64,000 bases of DNA from positions 248,001 through 312,000 of the forward strand of contig JACQCZ010000015.1 of the NCBI GenBank assembly GCA_016201405.1. The letters run 5' to 3'. Both the position numbers and the translations under genes were made by a program. The DNA is from Candidatus Acetothermia bacterium (GTDB lineage: Bacteria > Bipolaricaulota > Bipolaricaulia > RBG-16-55-9). Below, piece by piece: positions 51,714-61,363 of this stretch; positions within the stretch are counted from its first letter, which is position 1, and each line of letters begins with the position of its first letter. The notes beneath the pieces are model-generated. The model made no database searches. It saw only the letters and a program-made list of their open reading frames with translations, and was not told the DNA's origin.

Positions 51714-52439
51714 CTAAAGCTCAAACCTCTCGCCCAGATAGAATTTGCGAGCCAGGGCATCTTGCCCAATCTCGCGGGGGAGACCTTGCCAGAAGATTTT
51801 GCCACCCTGCATCAGATAAGCATATTGAGTTACCCGAAGAGTCTCGCGCACATTGTGGTCAGAGAGTAAGATCCCTAACCCGTCATCGCGCAGCCTCAAA
51901 ATCGTCTCTTGAAGCCCCTCGATGGAGATGGGGTCTATTCCGGTGAAAGGCTCATCGAGCAATAGAAACTTAGGTGAGCAAGCGAGCGCCCGTGCAATCT
52001 CCAGCCTGCGGCGCTCACCCCCAGAAAGGGTGTCGGCACGCTGGGAAGCCAGGTGCTCAATCGTCATCTTGTTGAGCAGCTCTTCAGCCTTAGCCTTGCG
52101 ATCTTCTTTGCTGTTCTTCTGATTCTCTAGCACGACCATCAAATTATCGAGCACAGAGAGCTTGCGAAAGATGGAGGGCTCCTGTGGCAGATAGTTGATT
52201 CCATGGCTCGCACGCTGATGGAAGGGCCAGCGTGTGATCTCTTCGCCACCCAGCAAGATGCGCCCCTGATCAGGATTTGCCAGTCCCACCATCATGTGGA
52301 ATGTGGTCGTCTTCCCCGCTCCATTGGGGCCGAGCAGTCCGACGACATGGCCGCTCTCCAGTTGCAGAGTGACTGCTTGGACAATGAGACGCTTGCCATA
52401 GCGCTTATACAGATTTTCAGCAGTGAGTGTAAGAGACAT
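51714..52439 (-). CDS. lptB: LPS export ABC ATPase LptB
   Basis: The 241-residue ATPase has intact motifs: Walker A GPNGAGKTTTFHMMVG, the Q-loop YLPQEPSIFRKLSV, signature LSGGERRRLEIARAL, Walker B FLLLDEPFTGIDP and H-loop LLSDHNVRETL. This is the LptB form, which powers LPS transport through LptFG and the LptCAD bridge. It lies 3 bp downstream of lptC. lptA, lptF and lptG are not in the window. Confidence 0.96.
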   Translation of the reverse strand: MSLTLTAENLYKRYGKRLIVQAVTLQLESGHVVGLLGPNGAGKTTTFHMMVGLANPDQGRILLGGEEITRWPFHQRASHGINYLPQEPSIFRKLSVLDNLMVVLENQKNSKEDRKAKAEELLNKMTIEHLASQRADTLSGGERRRLEIARALACSPKFLLLDEPFTGIDPISIEGLQETILRLRDDGLGILLSDHNVRETLRVTQYAYLMQGGKIFWQGLPREIGQDALARKFYLGERFEL

Positions 52440-52442
52440 AAA

Positions 52443-52991
52443 TTATGGATTGAGAATGATTTGCAGGTGCCCAGTCTGTGTGGTCAGAGTTCCCTCATCC
52501 GGCTTGTATTCAAAGCCAACCCCGGTCAATGAAAAATCATCGCGCTCTACGCGGATCGGCGAATCGCTCCAAAGTTTTTTGCCCGCCTCATCCCAGAACG
52601 CATCAGCGGTGGTAAAACTGATCCCGCTCGAATCTTTGGCCTCGATCTGGCCTGTAAATGCAAGATTTCCAGAGCGATGATCATAGACCAGATGCTGTGC
52701 CTCGACATTCAGAATGTTTTGACCATCCGCATTGGAAAACTGGATCTTGATTCTCTCAGCCTCCGTCTTTTGCGCTGTGTCAAAGAACTTTACAGAATCT
52801 GCATGCATCTCCCACAAGAGCTTCCCGTTATCATCGTAATGATCTAGATCATTTTGGCTCAGCTCAATGGCTGGGCGATTTGGATCAGAATTGTCTTTGG
52901 GAATATCAACTGCACAGGAGTTGAGCAAAAAAACGAGCGCGATTGCCCCAGCGGCTAAGAAGAAGACTTGCTGGGTGTGGGAGCGAGGCAT
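52443..52991 (-). CDS. lptC: LPS export periplasmic protein LptC, lipoprotein-like
   Basis: The 182-residue protein has an N-terminal hydrophobic segment that ends in LLNSC, which could serve as a lipobox (Cys at residue 26), followed by the LptC/OstA-like beta domain: [40 protein letters not shown] and [20 protein letters not shown]. It bridges LptB2FG and LptA in the periplasm. It overlaps the end of pyrG by 37 bp and is followed by lptB. Most proteobacterial LptC keep a membrane helix; a lipid anchor as here is found in some other phyla. Confidence 0.88.
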   Translation of the reverse strand: MPRSHTQQVFFLAAGAIALVFLLNSCAVDIPKDNSDPNRPAIELSQNDLDHYDDNGKLLWEMHADSVKFFDTAQKTEAERIKIQFSNADGQNILNVEAQHLVYDHRSGNLAFTGQIEAKDSSGISFTTADAFWDEAGKKLWSDSPIRVERDDFSLTGVGFEYKPDEGTLTTQTGHLQIILNP

Positions 52992-54559
52992 GCCTGAACC
53001 AGCCCCAAAAAGAGGGGGCGCGGCTTGGTAGGTCGGGATTTGAACTCCGGGTGAAACTGCGAGGCGATAAAGAAGGGGTGGTCCGGAATCTCGGCGATCT
53101 CCATGCGCCGCCCATCCGGTGACTTTCCAGAAAAGATGAATCCGGCATCTTCTAATGGCTTGATATATTTGGGGTTGACTTCGTAGCGGTGGCGGTGGCG
53201 CTCCGAAATCTCAGTCGCTCCATAGAGCTGATGCGCCAACGTGCCTCGCTCGATCACAACGGGATAGGCACCCAATCGCATCGTGGCCCCTAAATTGGGA
53301 ATGCCCTCTTGCTCTGGCATGAGCGAGATGACGGGGTGCTTGGGATGAGGCTCAAACTCGGTGCTATTGGCTCCCTCAAGTCCAAGGATATGACGGGCAA
53401 ACTCAATTGTGGAGAGCTGGAAGCCGTAGCAGATACCTAAAAATGGCAGGCCGTTAGCGCGAGCAAAACGAATCGACTTGATCTTTCCTTCAGCGCCGCG
53501 ATGTCCGAATCCCACCGGCACAATCAGGCCATCTACATCTTCCAAAAGCTCATCGTGATACTCATCCGCTTCAATCCACTTGATCTCAGCCCGCGAGTTG
53601 AGGCTGGCTGCGGCATGCCGCACCGCTTCTGCATAGCTCACATAGCTGTCGGTCAACTCTGTGTATTTCCCAACGAGCGCCACCCTGATTTTTGAATTTG
53701 AGTGAAGCAAGTTTTCCAGAAAAGATTCCCATTCGGTCAGATCGGCTTTGCCAGACTTTATCTTTAGGCGTCCCAGCAGATAATCGGGCAGCCCCTGCTC
53801 TTCAAAAATGAGCGGCACCTGATAGACGGATTCTGCGCTAGGAGCGCTAACGACAGCCTCCAACGGCACATCACAGAAGAGAGCAATCTTCTTCTTGATG
53901 CCCGGGTCAAGGGGTTCATCGCCGCGGCCTACAATCACATCGGGCTGAATACCAATCGCCCGCAGCTCTTTGACAGAGTGCTGCGTCGGTTTTGTCTTCT
54001 GCTCGCCAACGACGCTTACTACTGGAACCAGTGTGGTGTGAATAAATACGACATTCTCATGGCCAAACTCTTGGTGGAGCTGGCGCGCAGCCTCCAGGAA
54101 AGGCATGCTCTCGATGTCTCCGACCGTGCCACCCAACTCTACAATTACAATGTCGGCTTTCGATCTATCTGCGACTTTCTGGATCGCCTGTTTAATCTCA
54201 TCTGTGGCGTGTGGAATGATCTGAACCGTTTCACCTAAATAATGCCCCTTTCGCTCTTTTTCTATGACGCGCTGATAGATCTTGCCCGTCGTCAGGTTAT
54301 GATCACTGCTGAGATCAGTGACGAGGAAGCGCTCATAGCTGCCAAGATCCATGTCCACCTCACCGCCATCGTCCAACACAAAGACCTCGCCATGCTGGTA
54401 GGGGTTCATGGTTCCGGCGTCACAGTTGAGATAGGGATCTATCTTGAGAGCGGTCACTCTGATGCCACGAGCTTTAAGAAGAAAACCGATCGAGGCGGAG
54501 GTAATGCCCTTCCCCAATCCAGAAAGCACTCCTCCAGTGACGATAAGATACTTGGTCAT
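52955..54559 (-). CDS. pyrG: CTP synthase
   Basis: The 534-residue enzyme makes CTP from UTP with glutamine or ammonia. The synthetase domain starts [20 protein letters not shown] and has [22 protein letters not shown]; the amidotransferase domain has [10 protein letters not shown] for the nucleophilic Cys and FHPEFKSRP for the His/Glu. I chose ATG 54559, the family start; the frame to 54613 adds 18 unlikely residues. It has its own promoter and leads a pyrG-lptC-lptB operon. Confidence 0.97.
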   Translation of the reverse strand: MTKYLIVTGGVLSGLGKGITSASIGFLLKARGIRVTALKIDPYLNCDAGTMNPYQHGEVFVLDDGGEVDMDLGSYERFLVTDLSSDHNLTTGKIYQRVIEKERKGHYLGETVQIIPHATDEIKQAIQKVADRSKADIVIVELGGTVGDIESMPFLEAARQLHQEFGHENVVFIHTTLVPVVSVVGEQKTKPTQHSVKELRAIGIQPDVIVGRGDEPLDPGIKKKIALFCDVPLEAVVSAPSAESVYQVPLIFEEQGLPDYLLGRLKIKSGKADLTEWESFLENLLHSNSKIRVALVGKYTELTDSYVSYAEAVRHAAASLNSRAEIKWIEADEYHDELLEDVDGLIVPVGFGHRGAEGKIKSIRFARANGLPFLGICYGFQLSTIEFARHILGLEGANSTEFEPHPKHPVISLMPEQEGIPNLGATMRLGAYPVVIERGTLAHQLYGATEISERHRHRYEVNPKYIKPLEDAGFIFSGKSPDGRRMEIAEIPDHPFFIASQFHPEFKSRPTKPRPLFLGLVQACLAPTPSKSSS

Positions 54560-54584
54560 AGTATGGTTGGCCGTCCCCGCCAGC

Positions 54585-54613
54585 ATTTTAGCTATGCCAG
54601 CGTAAGACTTCAA
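54585..54613 (-). promoter_or_regulatory. Promoter of pyrG-lptC-lptB
   Basis: Minus-strand TTGAAG (54613-54608) and TAAAAT (54590-54585) are 17 bp apart, giving a leader of about 19 nt. Confidence 0.68.
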
Positions 54614-54632
54614 GGTCAGACTTTTATGGAGC

Positions 54633-55265
54633 TCATTTCTTAATACTGACAGATATTCCGTCCCGCAGCGGGACGATCACGCTCTGTAGCTGCGGGTGTT
54701 TCATCACATAATCATTGAATTTGCGGACATGCTCAGTCGTCTCATCGCGCTTCTCTTCGGCCACCTTGCCGCTCCAGAGGACGTTGTCGACAAGGACGAC
54801 TCCGCCCTTCCTTACTTTGGGCAGGACTGCATCTAGAAAAGCTCTGTACTGGTGTTTGTCAATATCAATGAAGCAGAGATCAAAAGGCCCATCCAACTTT
54901 TTGATGAGATCCAGACTCTCTCCAACAACGACCTCAACTCTCTTTTGCACACCCGCTTCTGTCAGATTCTTTCGGGCTATCTCAGCCGTCTTTGGATTGA
55001 TCTCCAGAGTCGTGATCTTGCCATTCCACTCGGCAATAGCCCGTGCGAGCCAGATCGCAGAGTAGCCGATTGCTGTTCCCCCTTCGAGAATATTTTTGGC
55101 TTGGATCAGCTTTGCAATTGCAAAGAGAAAGGAGCCAGCCAATGGACCTATGATGGGCACTTCATGCTCATCGGCATAGGCTTCCATGCGCTGCATCAGC
55201 CCATCGCGCTCTGGCAGAATCTGTTGGAGATACGTTTCGATGCGCTCACTGGTGATTCCAGGCAT
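54633..55265 (-). CDS. O-methyltransferase, COMT-like family 3
   Basis: The 210-residue protein has the family 3 layout: [20 protein letters not shown] for SAM motif [42 protein letters not shown] with the metal-binding Asp residues, and [15 protein letters not shown]. Such enzymes methylate catechols or tRNA (TrmR). The substrate is not known. It starts 1 bp after the acyl-CoA dehydrogenase stop and is likely co-transcribed with it. Confidence 0.9.
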   Translation of the reverse strand: MPGITSERIETYLQQILPERDGLMQRMEAYADEHEVPIIGPLAGSFLFAIAKLIQAKNILEGGTAIGYSAIWLARAIAEWNGKITTLEINPKTAEIARKNLTEAGVQKRVEVVVGESLDLIKKLDGPFDLCFIDIDKHQYRAFLDAVLPKVRKGGVVLVDNVLWSGKVAEEKRDETTEHVRKFNDYVMKHPQLQSVIVPLRDGISVSIKK

Positions 55266-55266
55266 C

Positions 55267-56415
55267 TCAGATCTTCCCCAAGAGCGAGCGAATAATAATC
55301 AGGCGCTGAATTTCGCTCGTGCCCTCATAAAGCTCTGTGATCTTGGCATCGCGATAAAAGCGCTCAACGGGATACTCTTTGATATACCCATAGCCCCCAT
55401 GAATCTGGAGGGCTTCGTTGGCCACTTCACGCGCCACTCGCGATGCGAATAATTTTGCCATGGAAGCTTCGCGCGCCGGATTGCCGCCCTGAGAGACGAG
55501 CCATGCCCCTTTATAAGTAAGCAAACGGGCCGCTTCGATATCTGTGGCCATGTCGGCCAGCTTGAACTGAATGGCCTGAAAGTCAACAATAGGCCGCCCG
55601 AAGGTCTGTCGCTCCTGTGCATATTTGAAGGCCTCGTCAAAAGCGCCTTGGGCGATGCCAACAGCCTGGGCTCCGATAGCAACACGCCCCCGTCCAAAAA
55701 ACTGCATGAGCTGGTAGAAGCCCATGTCGAGTTGTCCAATGATATTCTCCTCTGGAACTCGGACATCTTTGAGTGTGATCTCTGCCAGGTCGGAGGCGCG
55801 GATTCCCATCTTCTTTTTGAGCGGCTCTGCAATATAGCCCTTTCGGTCACTCTCTACGACAAAGGCCGTGATGCCCATGTGGCGCTCGGGTGGATTCATC
55901 GTGGTTCGGGCAAAGACGATCAAGAAGTTGGCGATTGTCCCATTGGTGATAAACATCTTTGCGCCGTTGATGACATATTCGCTGCCCTTCTTCTCGGCTC
56001 GGGTCTTCATGCTGGCCACATCGGAGCCAGCCTCGGGTTCGGTGATGGCAGAGCCCATCACCCAATCCCCTCTGCCGACGGGCAATAGATATTTCTTCTT
56101 CTGTGCATCAGTGCCAAACTCCAGCAACATATCGCTGCCAAATGGCCTGGCCGAGATGGCGGAGCCGATGCCCGCGTCGCCTCGGAAAAGCTCCTCAATC
56201 ACAATCGCTTGAGCCAAGAAATCCATACCAGCGCCTCCGTACTCAACGGGGAGGGCCGGAGCGATCAGATCGAGCTTTTTGGCCTGCTCAACAATCTCAT
56301 AGGGGTATTTTGCGGACTCATCATATTCTTGAGCGGCAGGCCGGATGACCTCTTCTGCAAATTTTCGGGTCGTTTTTCGGAGTAGTTTATGCTCTTCGCT
56401 CAGCTCAAAATCCAC
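55267..56415 (-). CDS. Acyl-CoA dehydrogenase
   Basis: The 382-residue flavoprotein has the ACAD layout: VMGSAITEPEAGSDVASMKTRA, FITNGTIANFLIVFARTT, VGIAQGAFDEAFKYAQERQTFG, QIHGGYGYIKEYPVERFYRDA, and the catalytic Glu in ELYEGTSEIQRLII. It oxidises acyl-CoA to enoyl-CoA; chain length is not evident. No ETF genes are nearby. It starts with GTG at 56415, with GAGGAGG upstream, and its promoter is back to back with that of miaB. Confidence 0.95.
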   Translation of the reverse strand: MDFELSEEHKLLRKTTRKFAEEVIRPAAQEYDESAKYPYEIVEQAKKLDLIAPALPVEYGGAGMDFLAQAIVIEELFRGDAGIGSAISARPFGSDMLLEFGTDAQKKKYLLPVGRGDWVMGSAITEPEAGSDVASMKTRAEKKGSEYVINGAKMFITNGTIANFLIVFARTTMNPPERHMGITAFVVESDRKGYIAEPLKKKMGIRASDLAEITLKDVRVPEENIIGQLDMGFYQLMQFFGRGRVAIGAQAVGIAQGAFDEAFKYAQERQTFGRPIVDFQAIQFKLADMATDIEAARLLTYKGAWLVSQGGNPAREASMAKLFASRVAREVANEALQIHGGYGYIKEYPVERFYRDAKITELYEGTSEIQRLIIIRSLLGKI

Positions 56416-56456
56416 GGGACGCCTCCTCGAAATCCAAGCTCGTTCAGCAATTCGTT

Positions 56457-56485
56457 ATTCTACTCCTCAAGCATAAAAGGAGCAA
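56457..56485 (-). promoter_or_regulatory. Promoter of the acyl-CoA dehydrogenase gene
   Basis: Minus-strand TTGCTC (56485-56480) and TAGAAT (56462-56457) are 17 bp apart. It diverges from the miaB promoter 12 bp away. Confidence 0.6.
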
Positions 56486-56496
56486 AAGAAGAGCAA

Positions 56497-56525
56497 TTGA
56501 AACTCCCAGACCCCCCTGTTATAGT
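56497..56525 (+). promoter_or_regulatory. Promoter of miaB-ispG cluster
   Basis: TTGAAA (56497-56502) and TATAGT (56520-56525) are 17 bp apart. AGGAG lies in the leader 11 nt before the miaB ATG. Confidence 0.7.
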
Positions 56526-56547
56526 ACGACAGGAGTAAAAATCGGCA

Positions 56548-57891
56548 ATGGCAAACCAAAAGCGCGCTTATATCCATACCTGGGGCTGTCAGATGAATGA
56601 GCACAAGAGCGAAGGCATTGGCGGCGTTCTTGCTCAGGATGGTTATGAGCTCGTCTCCTCACCGGAAGAGGCCGATCTTGTCATCTTCAACACCTGCATG
56701 GTGCGCGAGAAGGCTGAAGACAAAGTCTATTCAGAAGCGGGCAAGATTCGCTTGCTCCGTGATAAGAATCCAGACTTATTGCTCGGCATCGGCGGCTGCA
56801 TGGCGCAGGCCTTGGGGCAAAAGATCTTTGAGCGCAGTCCGGCTGTCGATTTTGTCTTTGGCAGCTCTAACGTCACCGACGTTCCTCATCTCATCCGTGA
56901 AGCTCAATCCCGAAACGGGAATGGCCGCCACGACGAGCCAGTCATGGCGCTCCAGAAGATTCCAGACCGTATTGAAGAGCTTCCCTTCGTGCGCGAGAGC
57001 CGCTTCCATGCAAAAGTCACGATTACAGAGGGATGCTCGAATTTTTGCTCATTTTGCATTGTGCCCTATACAACGGGATTGCTGAGAAGCCGTCTTCCCG
57101 GCGATATTATGCACGAAGTAAGCAGTCTGGCTACACAGAAGTACAAAGAGGTCCAGCTTCTCGGTCAGAATGTCGACTCTTATGGAAATGATCTAGATGA
57201 CCCAGACATCAATTTTGCCAATCTTCTACTAGCCCTCTCACAAGTTGATATCCCAAGAGTTCGTTTTATGTCGTCCCATCCAAAAGATATTACATCCAAA
57301 GTGATTGATGTCATTTCAGAGAAGAACAACATCTGTGAGCATATCCATATGGCTGTGCAATCTGGAAGCGACCGGATTTTGCAGGAGATGCGGCGCGGCT
57401 ACACGCAGATCCAGTTTCTTGAGCTCGTGGATGAGATCAAGTCCCGCGTGCCCGGTGTGAGCGTCACCACAGACATCATTGTCGGGTTCCCAACAGAGAC
57501 CGAGCATGATTTTCTAGATACTGTGAACTTGGTTGAGAAGGCCCGTCTCGGTGGAGCCTACATCTTTCGCTACTCTCCCCGCCCAGGCACAATCAGCTAT
57601 TACAAATATGAAGACGACGTCCCACAGGATGAGAAGATGCGCCGCTCCAACTATTTGTTAGACATACAGAAGAAGATCATCGATGAAGAGCACCTTAAGC
57701 GCGTCGGCAAGACGGAAGAAGTGCTTGTCGAACGACCGGCACGAATCGGGGGTGGACGCTTTATTGGAAAGAGCCGTGACAATAGAACGGTGATCTTTCC
57801 GGCAACGTCTGAGATGATCGGATCGTTCGTTCATGTGCTCATCAACGAAGGCAGCGCCTCTGGATTGATGGGAACTGTAATGCTGTCATAG
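56548..57891 (+). CDS. miaB: tRNA-2-methylthio-N6-dimethylallyladenosine synthase
   Basis: The 447-residue radical SAM enzyme methylthiolates i6A37 in tRNA. The N-terminal UPF0004 domain has three cluster Cys (HTWGCQMNEHKSE, FNTCMVREKAEDKVYSEAG, GIGGCMAQALG), the radical SAM core has CSNFCSFCIVPYTTG, and the C-terminal TRAM domain ends the protein (EVLVERPARIGGG). The RSR after PYT is present (LLRSRL), with Thr in place of the usual Arg before Gly. It leads a plus-strand cluster with ispG. Confidence 0.95.
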   Translation: MANQKRAYIHTWGCQMNEHKSEGIGGVLAQDGYELVSSPEEADLVIFNTCMVREKAEDKVYSEAGKIRLLRDKNPDLLLGIGGCMAQALGQKIFERSPAVDFVFGSSNVTDVPHLIREAQSRNGNGRHDEPVMALQKIPDRIEELPFVRESRFHAKVTITEGCSNFCSFCIVPYTTGLLRSRLPGDIMHEVSSLATQKYKEVQLLGQNVDSYGNDLDDPDINFANLLLALSQVDIPRVRFMSSHPKDITSKVIDVISEKNNICEHIHMAVQSGSDRILQEMRRGYTQIQFLELVDEIKSRVPGVSVTTDIIVGFPTETEHDFLDTVNLVEKARLGGAYIFRYSPRPGTISYYKYEDDVPQDEKMRRSNYLLDIQKKIIDEEHLKRVGKTEEVLVERPARIGGGRFIGKSRDNRTVIFPATSEMIGSFVHVLINEGSASGLMGTVMLS

Positions 57892-57909
57892 ATTAAATAT
57901 AAATCATTT

Positions 57910-59007
57910 ATGCTGCGACAGATTGAGCGAAGAAGATCGAGAGTCGTCAAAGTAGGCGAAGTCAAGATTGGTGGAGATAACCCAATCTCTGTCCAGTCCA
58001 TGGCGACAACACCCACCGATGATATTGAGGCGACTGTAGCTCAAATTCACCGTCTGGAAGAGTCTGGGTGCGAGATCGTGCGCGTGGCCGTGCTCAATAT
58101 GAATGCCGCCAAGTGCCTTAGCACCATAAAATCTCGCATCTCGATCCCGCTCGTTGCTGATATCCACTTTGACCACAGACTCGCGCTCGAAGCTGTTCGG
58201 CAGGGCGTCGATAAAGTCCGCCTCAACCCGGGTAATATTACAAAGACAGAGAAGATCAAAGAGGTTGTCCAGGCAGCGAAAGATGCTGACATCCCCATTC
58301 GCGTCGGAGTCAATTCTGGTTCTATTGCCAAAGACATTTTAGTCAAGCATGAAGGAGCCACGCCCGAGGCGATGCTGGAGAGCGCCCTCAACGAGCTAGA
58401 GATTTTAGAATCTCTCAATTTCAAGAATACACTCATTTCGCTCAAGTCGACCGATGTGCGAGTCATGATCGAGTCTTACCGCCTCATGGCCAAACATGTT
58501 GATTATCCCTTCCATCTTGGCGTGACGGAGGCCGGAATGGGCGAAGCGGGCGTAGCCAAGAGCGCTCTCGGCATCGGGGCTCTGGTCGAAGAGGGGATTG
58601 GCGACACACTTCGGGTCTCATTGACTGGCGAGCCGACCAAAGAGGTAAAGGTGGGCTTTGATATTCTGGCGGCGCTGGGGCTGCGCTGGCGCGGAGTGCA
58701 ATTTAGCTCTTGTCCCACCTGCGGACGCATTGGCATCAACCTGGAGAAGATTGTGATCGAGGCGCAGGAGCGACTCAAGAATGTCGAGACCCCACTCAAG
58801 ATCTCGCTCATTGGCTGCGTCGTCAACGGGATCGGCGAGGCCGGCCACTCCCATCTGGGACTTGTCGGCCAAGACAAAGCTGGAGTTCTATACAAAGACG
58901 GGAAACCCGTCAAGCGCGTCCCGGAAGAGCAGATTGTGGATGAGCTGGTGCAGATGGTTCACCAGTATGAAGAAGAGCTCAAGGCTGTTACCGCCCAAAC
59001 CGAGTGA
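57910..59007 (+). CDS. ispG: 4-hydroxy-3-methylbut-2-en-1-yl diphosphate synthase
   Basis: The 365-residue enzyme (GcpE) makes HMBPP in the MEP pathway. It begins with RRRSRVVKVGEVKIGGDNPI, has DIHFDHRLALEAVRQGVDKV in the TIM barrel, and the cluster ligands SSCPTCGR and GCVVNGIGEAGHSHLGL (Cys, Cys, Cys, Glu). The single-domain bacterial length fits. The TATAAA box 6 bp upstream could give a leaderless transcript, but miaB lies only 18 bp before it. Its stop overlaps the next gene by GTGA. Confidence 0.96.
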   Translation: MLRQIERRRSRVVKVGEVKIGGDNPISVQSMATTPTDDIEATVAQIHRLEESGCEIVRVAVLNMNAAKCLSTIKSRISIPLVADIHFDHRLALEAVRQGVDKVRLNPGNITKTEKIKEVVQAAKDADIPIRVGVNSGSIAKDILVKHEGATPEAMLESALNELEILESLNFKNTLISLKSTDVRVMIESYRLMAKHVDYPFHLGVTEAGMGEAGVAKSALGIGALVEEGIGDTLRVSLTGEPTKEVKVGFDILAALGLRWRGVQFSSCPTCGRIGINLEKIVIEAQERLKNVETPLKISLIGCVVNGIGEAGHSHLGLVGQDKAGVLYKDGKPVKRVPEEQIVDELVQMVHQYEEELKAVTAQTE

Positions 59008-59291
59008 ATCCCCAGCTTCTAAAGATCATTGGGCGAAACATCGCTGGGGTCGTTCTCATCTTGATTGGACTGATTCTGCGGCTCACATCCATTGTCACCG
59101 GCGGATTTTTGATGACCCCTGGAATCATCCTGCTGCAATTCCCAGGCAAGCGGAAGCTCTTGGAGCGCCGTGAAAAGAACCGCTTCATCTCGCAGATTCT
59201 TGATAAACAGGAATCTATACGAAAGATCTGGAAGAGCCTCTATACTCAAGCAGGGCCAATAATTGGCAAGAAAAAATCCGACGGAATATAA
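59004..59291 (+). CDS. Small membrane protein, PGPGW-like
   Basis: The 95-residue product has two hydrophobic segments in its first half (NIAGVVLILIGLIL, VTGGFLMTPGIILLQFPG) and a basic C-terminal half (KRKLLERREKNRF). This layout is reminiscent of PGPGW putative membrane proteins, but the diagnostic motif is altered, so the call is tentative. It starts with GTG overlapping the ispG stop and is followed directly by a glycosyltransferase gene, suggesting a transcription unit. Confidence 0.65.
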   Translation: MNPQLLKIIGRNIAGVVLILIGLILRLTSIVTGGFLMTPGIILLQFPGKRKLLERREKNRFISQILDKQESIRKIWKSLYTQAGPIIGKKKSDGI

Positions 59292-59306
59292 TTGAGTCCC
59301 ATTCTC

Positions 59307-59948
59307 ATGATGACGAGAGCATCAGCGATCATCCCTGCTTATAATGAGGCTGAGCGTATTTCCGCCGTCATAGCACCTTTACAAGCCGCCGAGCGAGTGG
59401 ATGAGATCATCGTCGTGGATGATGATTCCACCGATGGGACGGCCCAGATTGCCTTCCGTCACAACGCAAGAGTGATCAAGATGCCCCGCAATCTGGGAAA
59501 GGCTGCGGCTCTCGATCGCGGTGTGCGGGAAGCGCAGAATGATATACTATTGTTTCTGGATGCGGATCTAGTCGGATTACAAGCCTCTCACATCGATTTG
59601 CTGATATCACTCTATGAAGAAAAGAACCTAGATATGCTTGTTGGAGTCTTTAAGAACGGGCGGCTGAACACGGACATCGCTCAAACCATTGCCCCATATC
59701 TCTCTGGCCAGCGTGTGCTGCGCCGCAGGCACTGGAACAAGCTTCGAGAATCAGGCAAACTGGAATTTGGGGTCGAGATGGCCCTTACCAAGCTTTCGAT
59801 CAAAGAGAACTGGGTTGAAGAGCGTGTCTTTCTGGAAGGCGTGACTCATGTCATGAAGGAGAAGAAGCGGGGCTTCTCGCAAGGATTTATCGAGCGCATT
59901 CACATGTATGGCGATATCCTGCGGTCCCTCTTCACTCGTGTCAGCTAA
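59307..59948 (+). CDS. GT2-family glycosyltransferase
   Basis: The 213-residue protein has a GT-A fold: [50 protein letters not shown] and the DxD in [11 protein letters not shown]. It is short, with no membrane helix, like dolichol-phosphate-mannose-type or small surface-glycan enzymes; the substrate is unknown. I chose ATG 59307; TTG 59292 and ATG 59310 are also possible. The upstream gene ends 15 bp before. Confidence 0.86.
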   Translation: MMTRASAIIPAYNEAERISAVIAPLQAAERVDEIIVVDDDSTDGTAQIAFRHNARVIKMPRNLGKAAALDRGVREAQNDILLFLDADLVGLQASHIDLLISLYEEKNLDMLVGVFKNGRLNTDIAQTIAPYLSGQRVLRRRHWNKLRESGKLEFGVEMALTKLSIKENWVEERVFLEGVTHVMKEKKRGFSQGFIERIHMYGDILRSLFTRVS

Positions 59949-59964
59949 ACTCTCTGCACTGGCT

Positions 59965-61242
59965 ATGAATCAAAGGCTAGAACAGGTTGATCCTGTGACC
60001 TTTCAGATCATTCAAAATGAACTGAAGCGCCAGCAGAAGACGATTGAGCTGATCGCTTCTGAGAATTTCACTTCACCGGCTGTGCTCGAAGCCCAAGGCT
60101 CAGTGCTTACGAATAAATATGCCGAAGGCTATCCTGGCAAGCGCTACTATGGCGGCTGCGAGTATGTTGACGAAGTAGAAGAGCTGGCAAAAAAGCGTCT
60201 TTGCAATCTTTTTGGAGCGGAGCATGCCAATGTCCAACCCCATTCAGGCTCGCAGGCCAACATGGCTGTCTACTTCGCTGCGTTGCAGCCGGGTGACACA
60301 CTGATGGGTTTGGCTCTGGATCAAGGCGGGCATCTCACGCACGGCCATTCGGTCAATTTTAGCGGCAAGTTGTTTAAGACTGTGCATTACGGCGTTGACC
60401 GCAAGACGGAAAGACTCGATTACGATGAGATCCTTAAGATTGCTCTTCAAGAGAGACCCAAGCTGATTGTGACGGGAGCGACTGCCTATCCACGTCAGTT
60501 CGATTTCGAGAAGATGCGCGAGATCTGTGATGAGATCGGCGCATATCTCATGGCGGACATCGCCCATATTGCGGGTCTGTGCGCGACAGGTCTGCACCCG
60601 TCGCCGATTCCCCATGCCCATTTTGTCACGACAACGACCCACAAAACATTGCGCGGGCCGCGGGGTGGGGCCATCTTATGCAGCAAAGAGAATGCGCAAA
60701 AGCTAGATCGGGCCGTCTTTCCCATGATGCAAGGTGGCCCGCTTATGCATGTGATCGCGGCCAAGGCCGTCGCTTTCAAAGAGGCTCGGTCAGTAGAGTT
60801 CAAAATCTATCAGCAGAATATTGTGAACAACGCTAAAGCTCTTGCGAAGGCGCTCGCCGAGCGAGGCTTTCGTCTCGTAACCGGTGGCACTGATAATCAC
60901 CTGGTGCTTGTTGACCTCAGTCCGAAAGAGATCACAGGTGCTGAGGCTGAGATATATTTGGAGTCCGTTGGAATCACAGTCAATAAGAACACAATTCCGT
61001 ATGACTCCCGAAAGCCAGCGATCACCAGTGGCATTCGTCTTGGAACACCGGCCGTCACCACCCGTGGCATAGATGAGGCGGCTATGATTGAGATTGCCGA
61101 GATGATCCATATCGTGATCGAAAGCGCAAAGAATGGCTCACTGGAAGGGCGTAAAATAGAGATTCGCAGCCAAGTGGAGAGTCTTTGTGAGCGGTTCCCA
61201 ATTTATGATGCCCGATCATATCTTGTCAAAACAGAATCATGA
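59965..61242 (+). CDS. glyA: Serine hydroxymethyltransferase
   Basis: The 425-residue PLP enzyme interconverts serine and glycine with tetrahydrofolate. Text includes [61 protein letters not shown] and the PLP Lys in [14 protein letters not shown]. The full-length bacterial form is present. I chose ATG 59965 ([10 protein letters not shown]), 16 bp after the glycosyltransferase stop; no clear ribosome-binding site is seen. The rho promoter lies in its last codons. Confidence 0.96.
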   Translation: MNQRLEQVDPVTFQIIQNELKRQQKTIELIASENFTSPAVLEAQGSVLTNKYAEGYPGKRYYGGCEYVDEVEELAKKRLCNLFGAEHANVQPHSGSQANMAVYFAALQPGDTLMGLALDQGGHLTHGHSVNFSGKLFKTVHYGVDRKTERLDYDEILKIALQERPKLIVTGATAYPRQFDFEKMREICDEIGAYLMADIAHIAGLCATGLHPSPIPHAHFVTTTTHKTLRGPRGGAILCSKENAQKLDRAVFPMMQGGPLMHVIAAKAVAFKEARSVEFKIYQQNIVNNAKALAKALAERGFRLVTGGTDNHLVLVDLSPKEITGAEAEIYLESVGITVNKNTIPYDSRKPAITSGIRLGTPAVTTRGIDEAAMIEIAEMIHIVIESAKNGSLEGRKIEIRSQVESLCERFPIYDARSYLVKTES

Positions 61243-61251
61243 GGCTATAAT
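61223..61251 (+). promoter_or_regulatory. Promoter of rho-murA
   Basis: TTGTCA (61223-61228) and TATAAT (61246-61251) are 17 bp apart; the -35 lies in the glyA end. The leader to the rho ATG is about 105 nt, long enough for autoregulation, as is known for rho in other bacteria. Confidence 0.75.
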
Positions 61252-61363
61252 TGAGCTGCCGAGGTGAAGACCATCCATTTCCCATCCCATTTGGTGCACT
61301 GAGCGTTGTGCCACTCTATCTGGGGGAATGCAAAAAAACTGAGAGGGACATCTACCAAACAAT

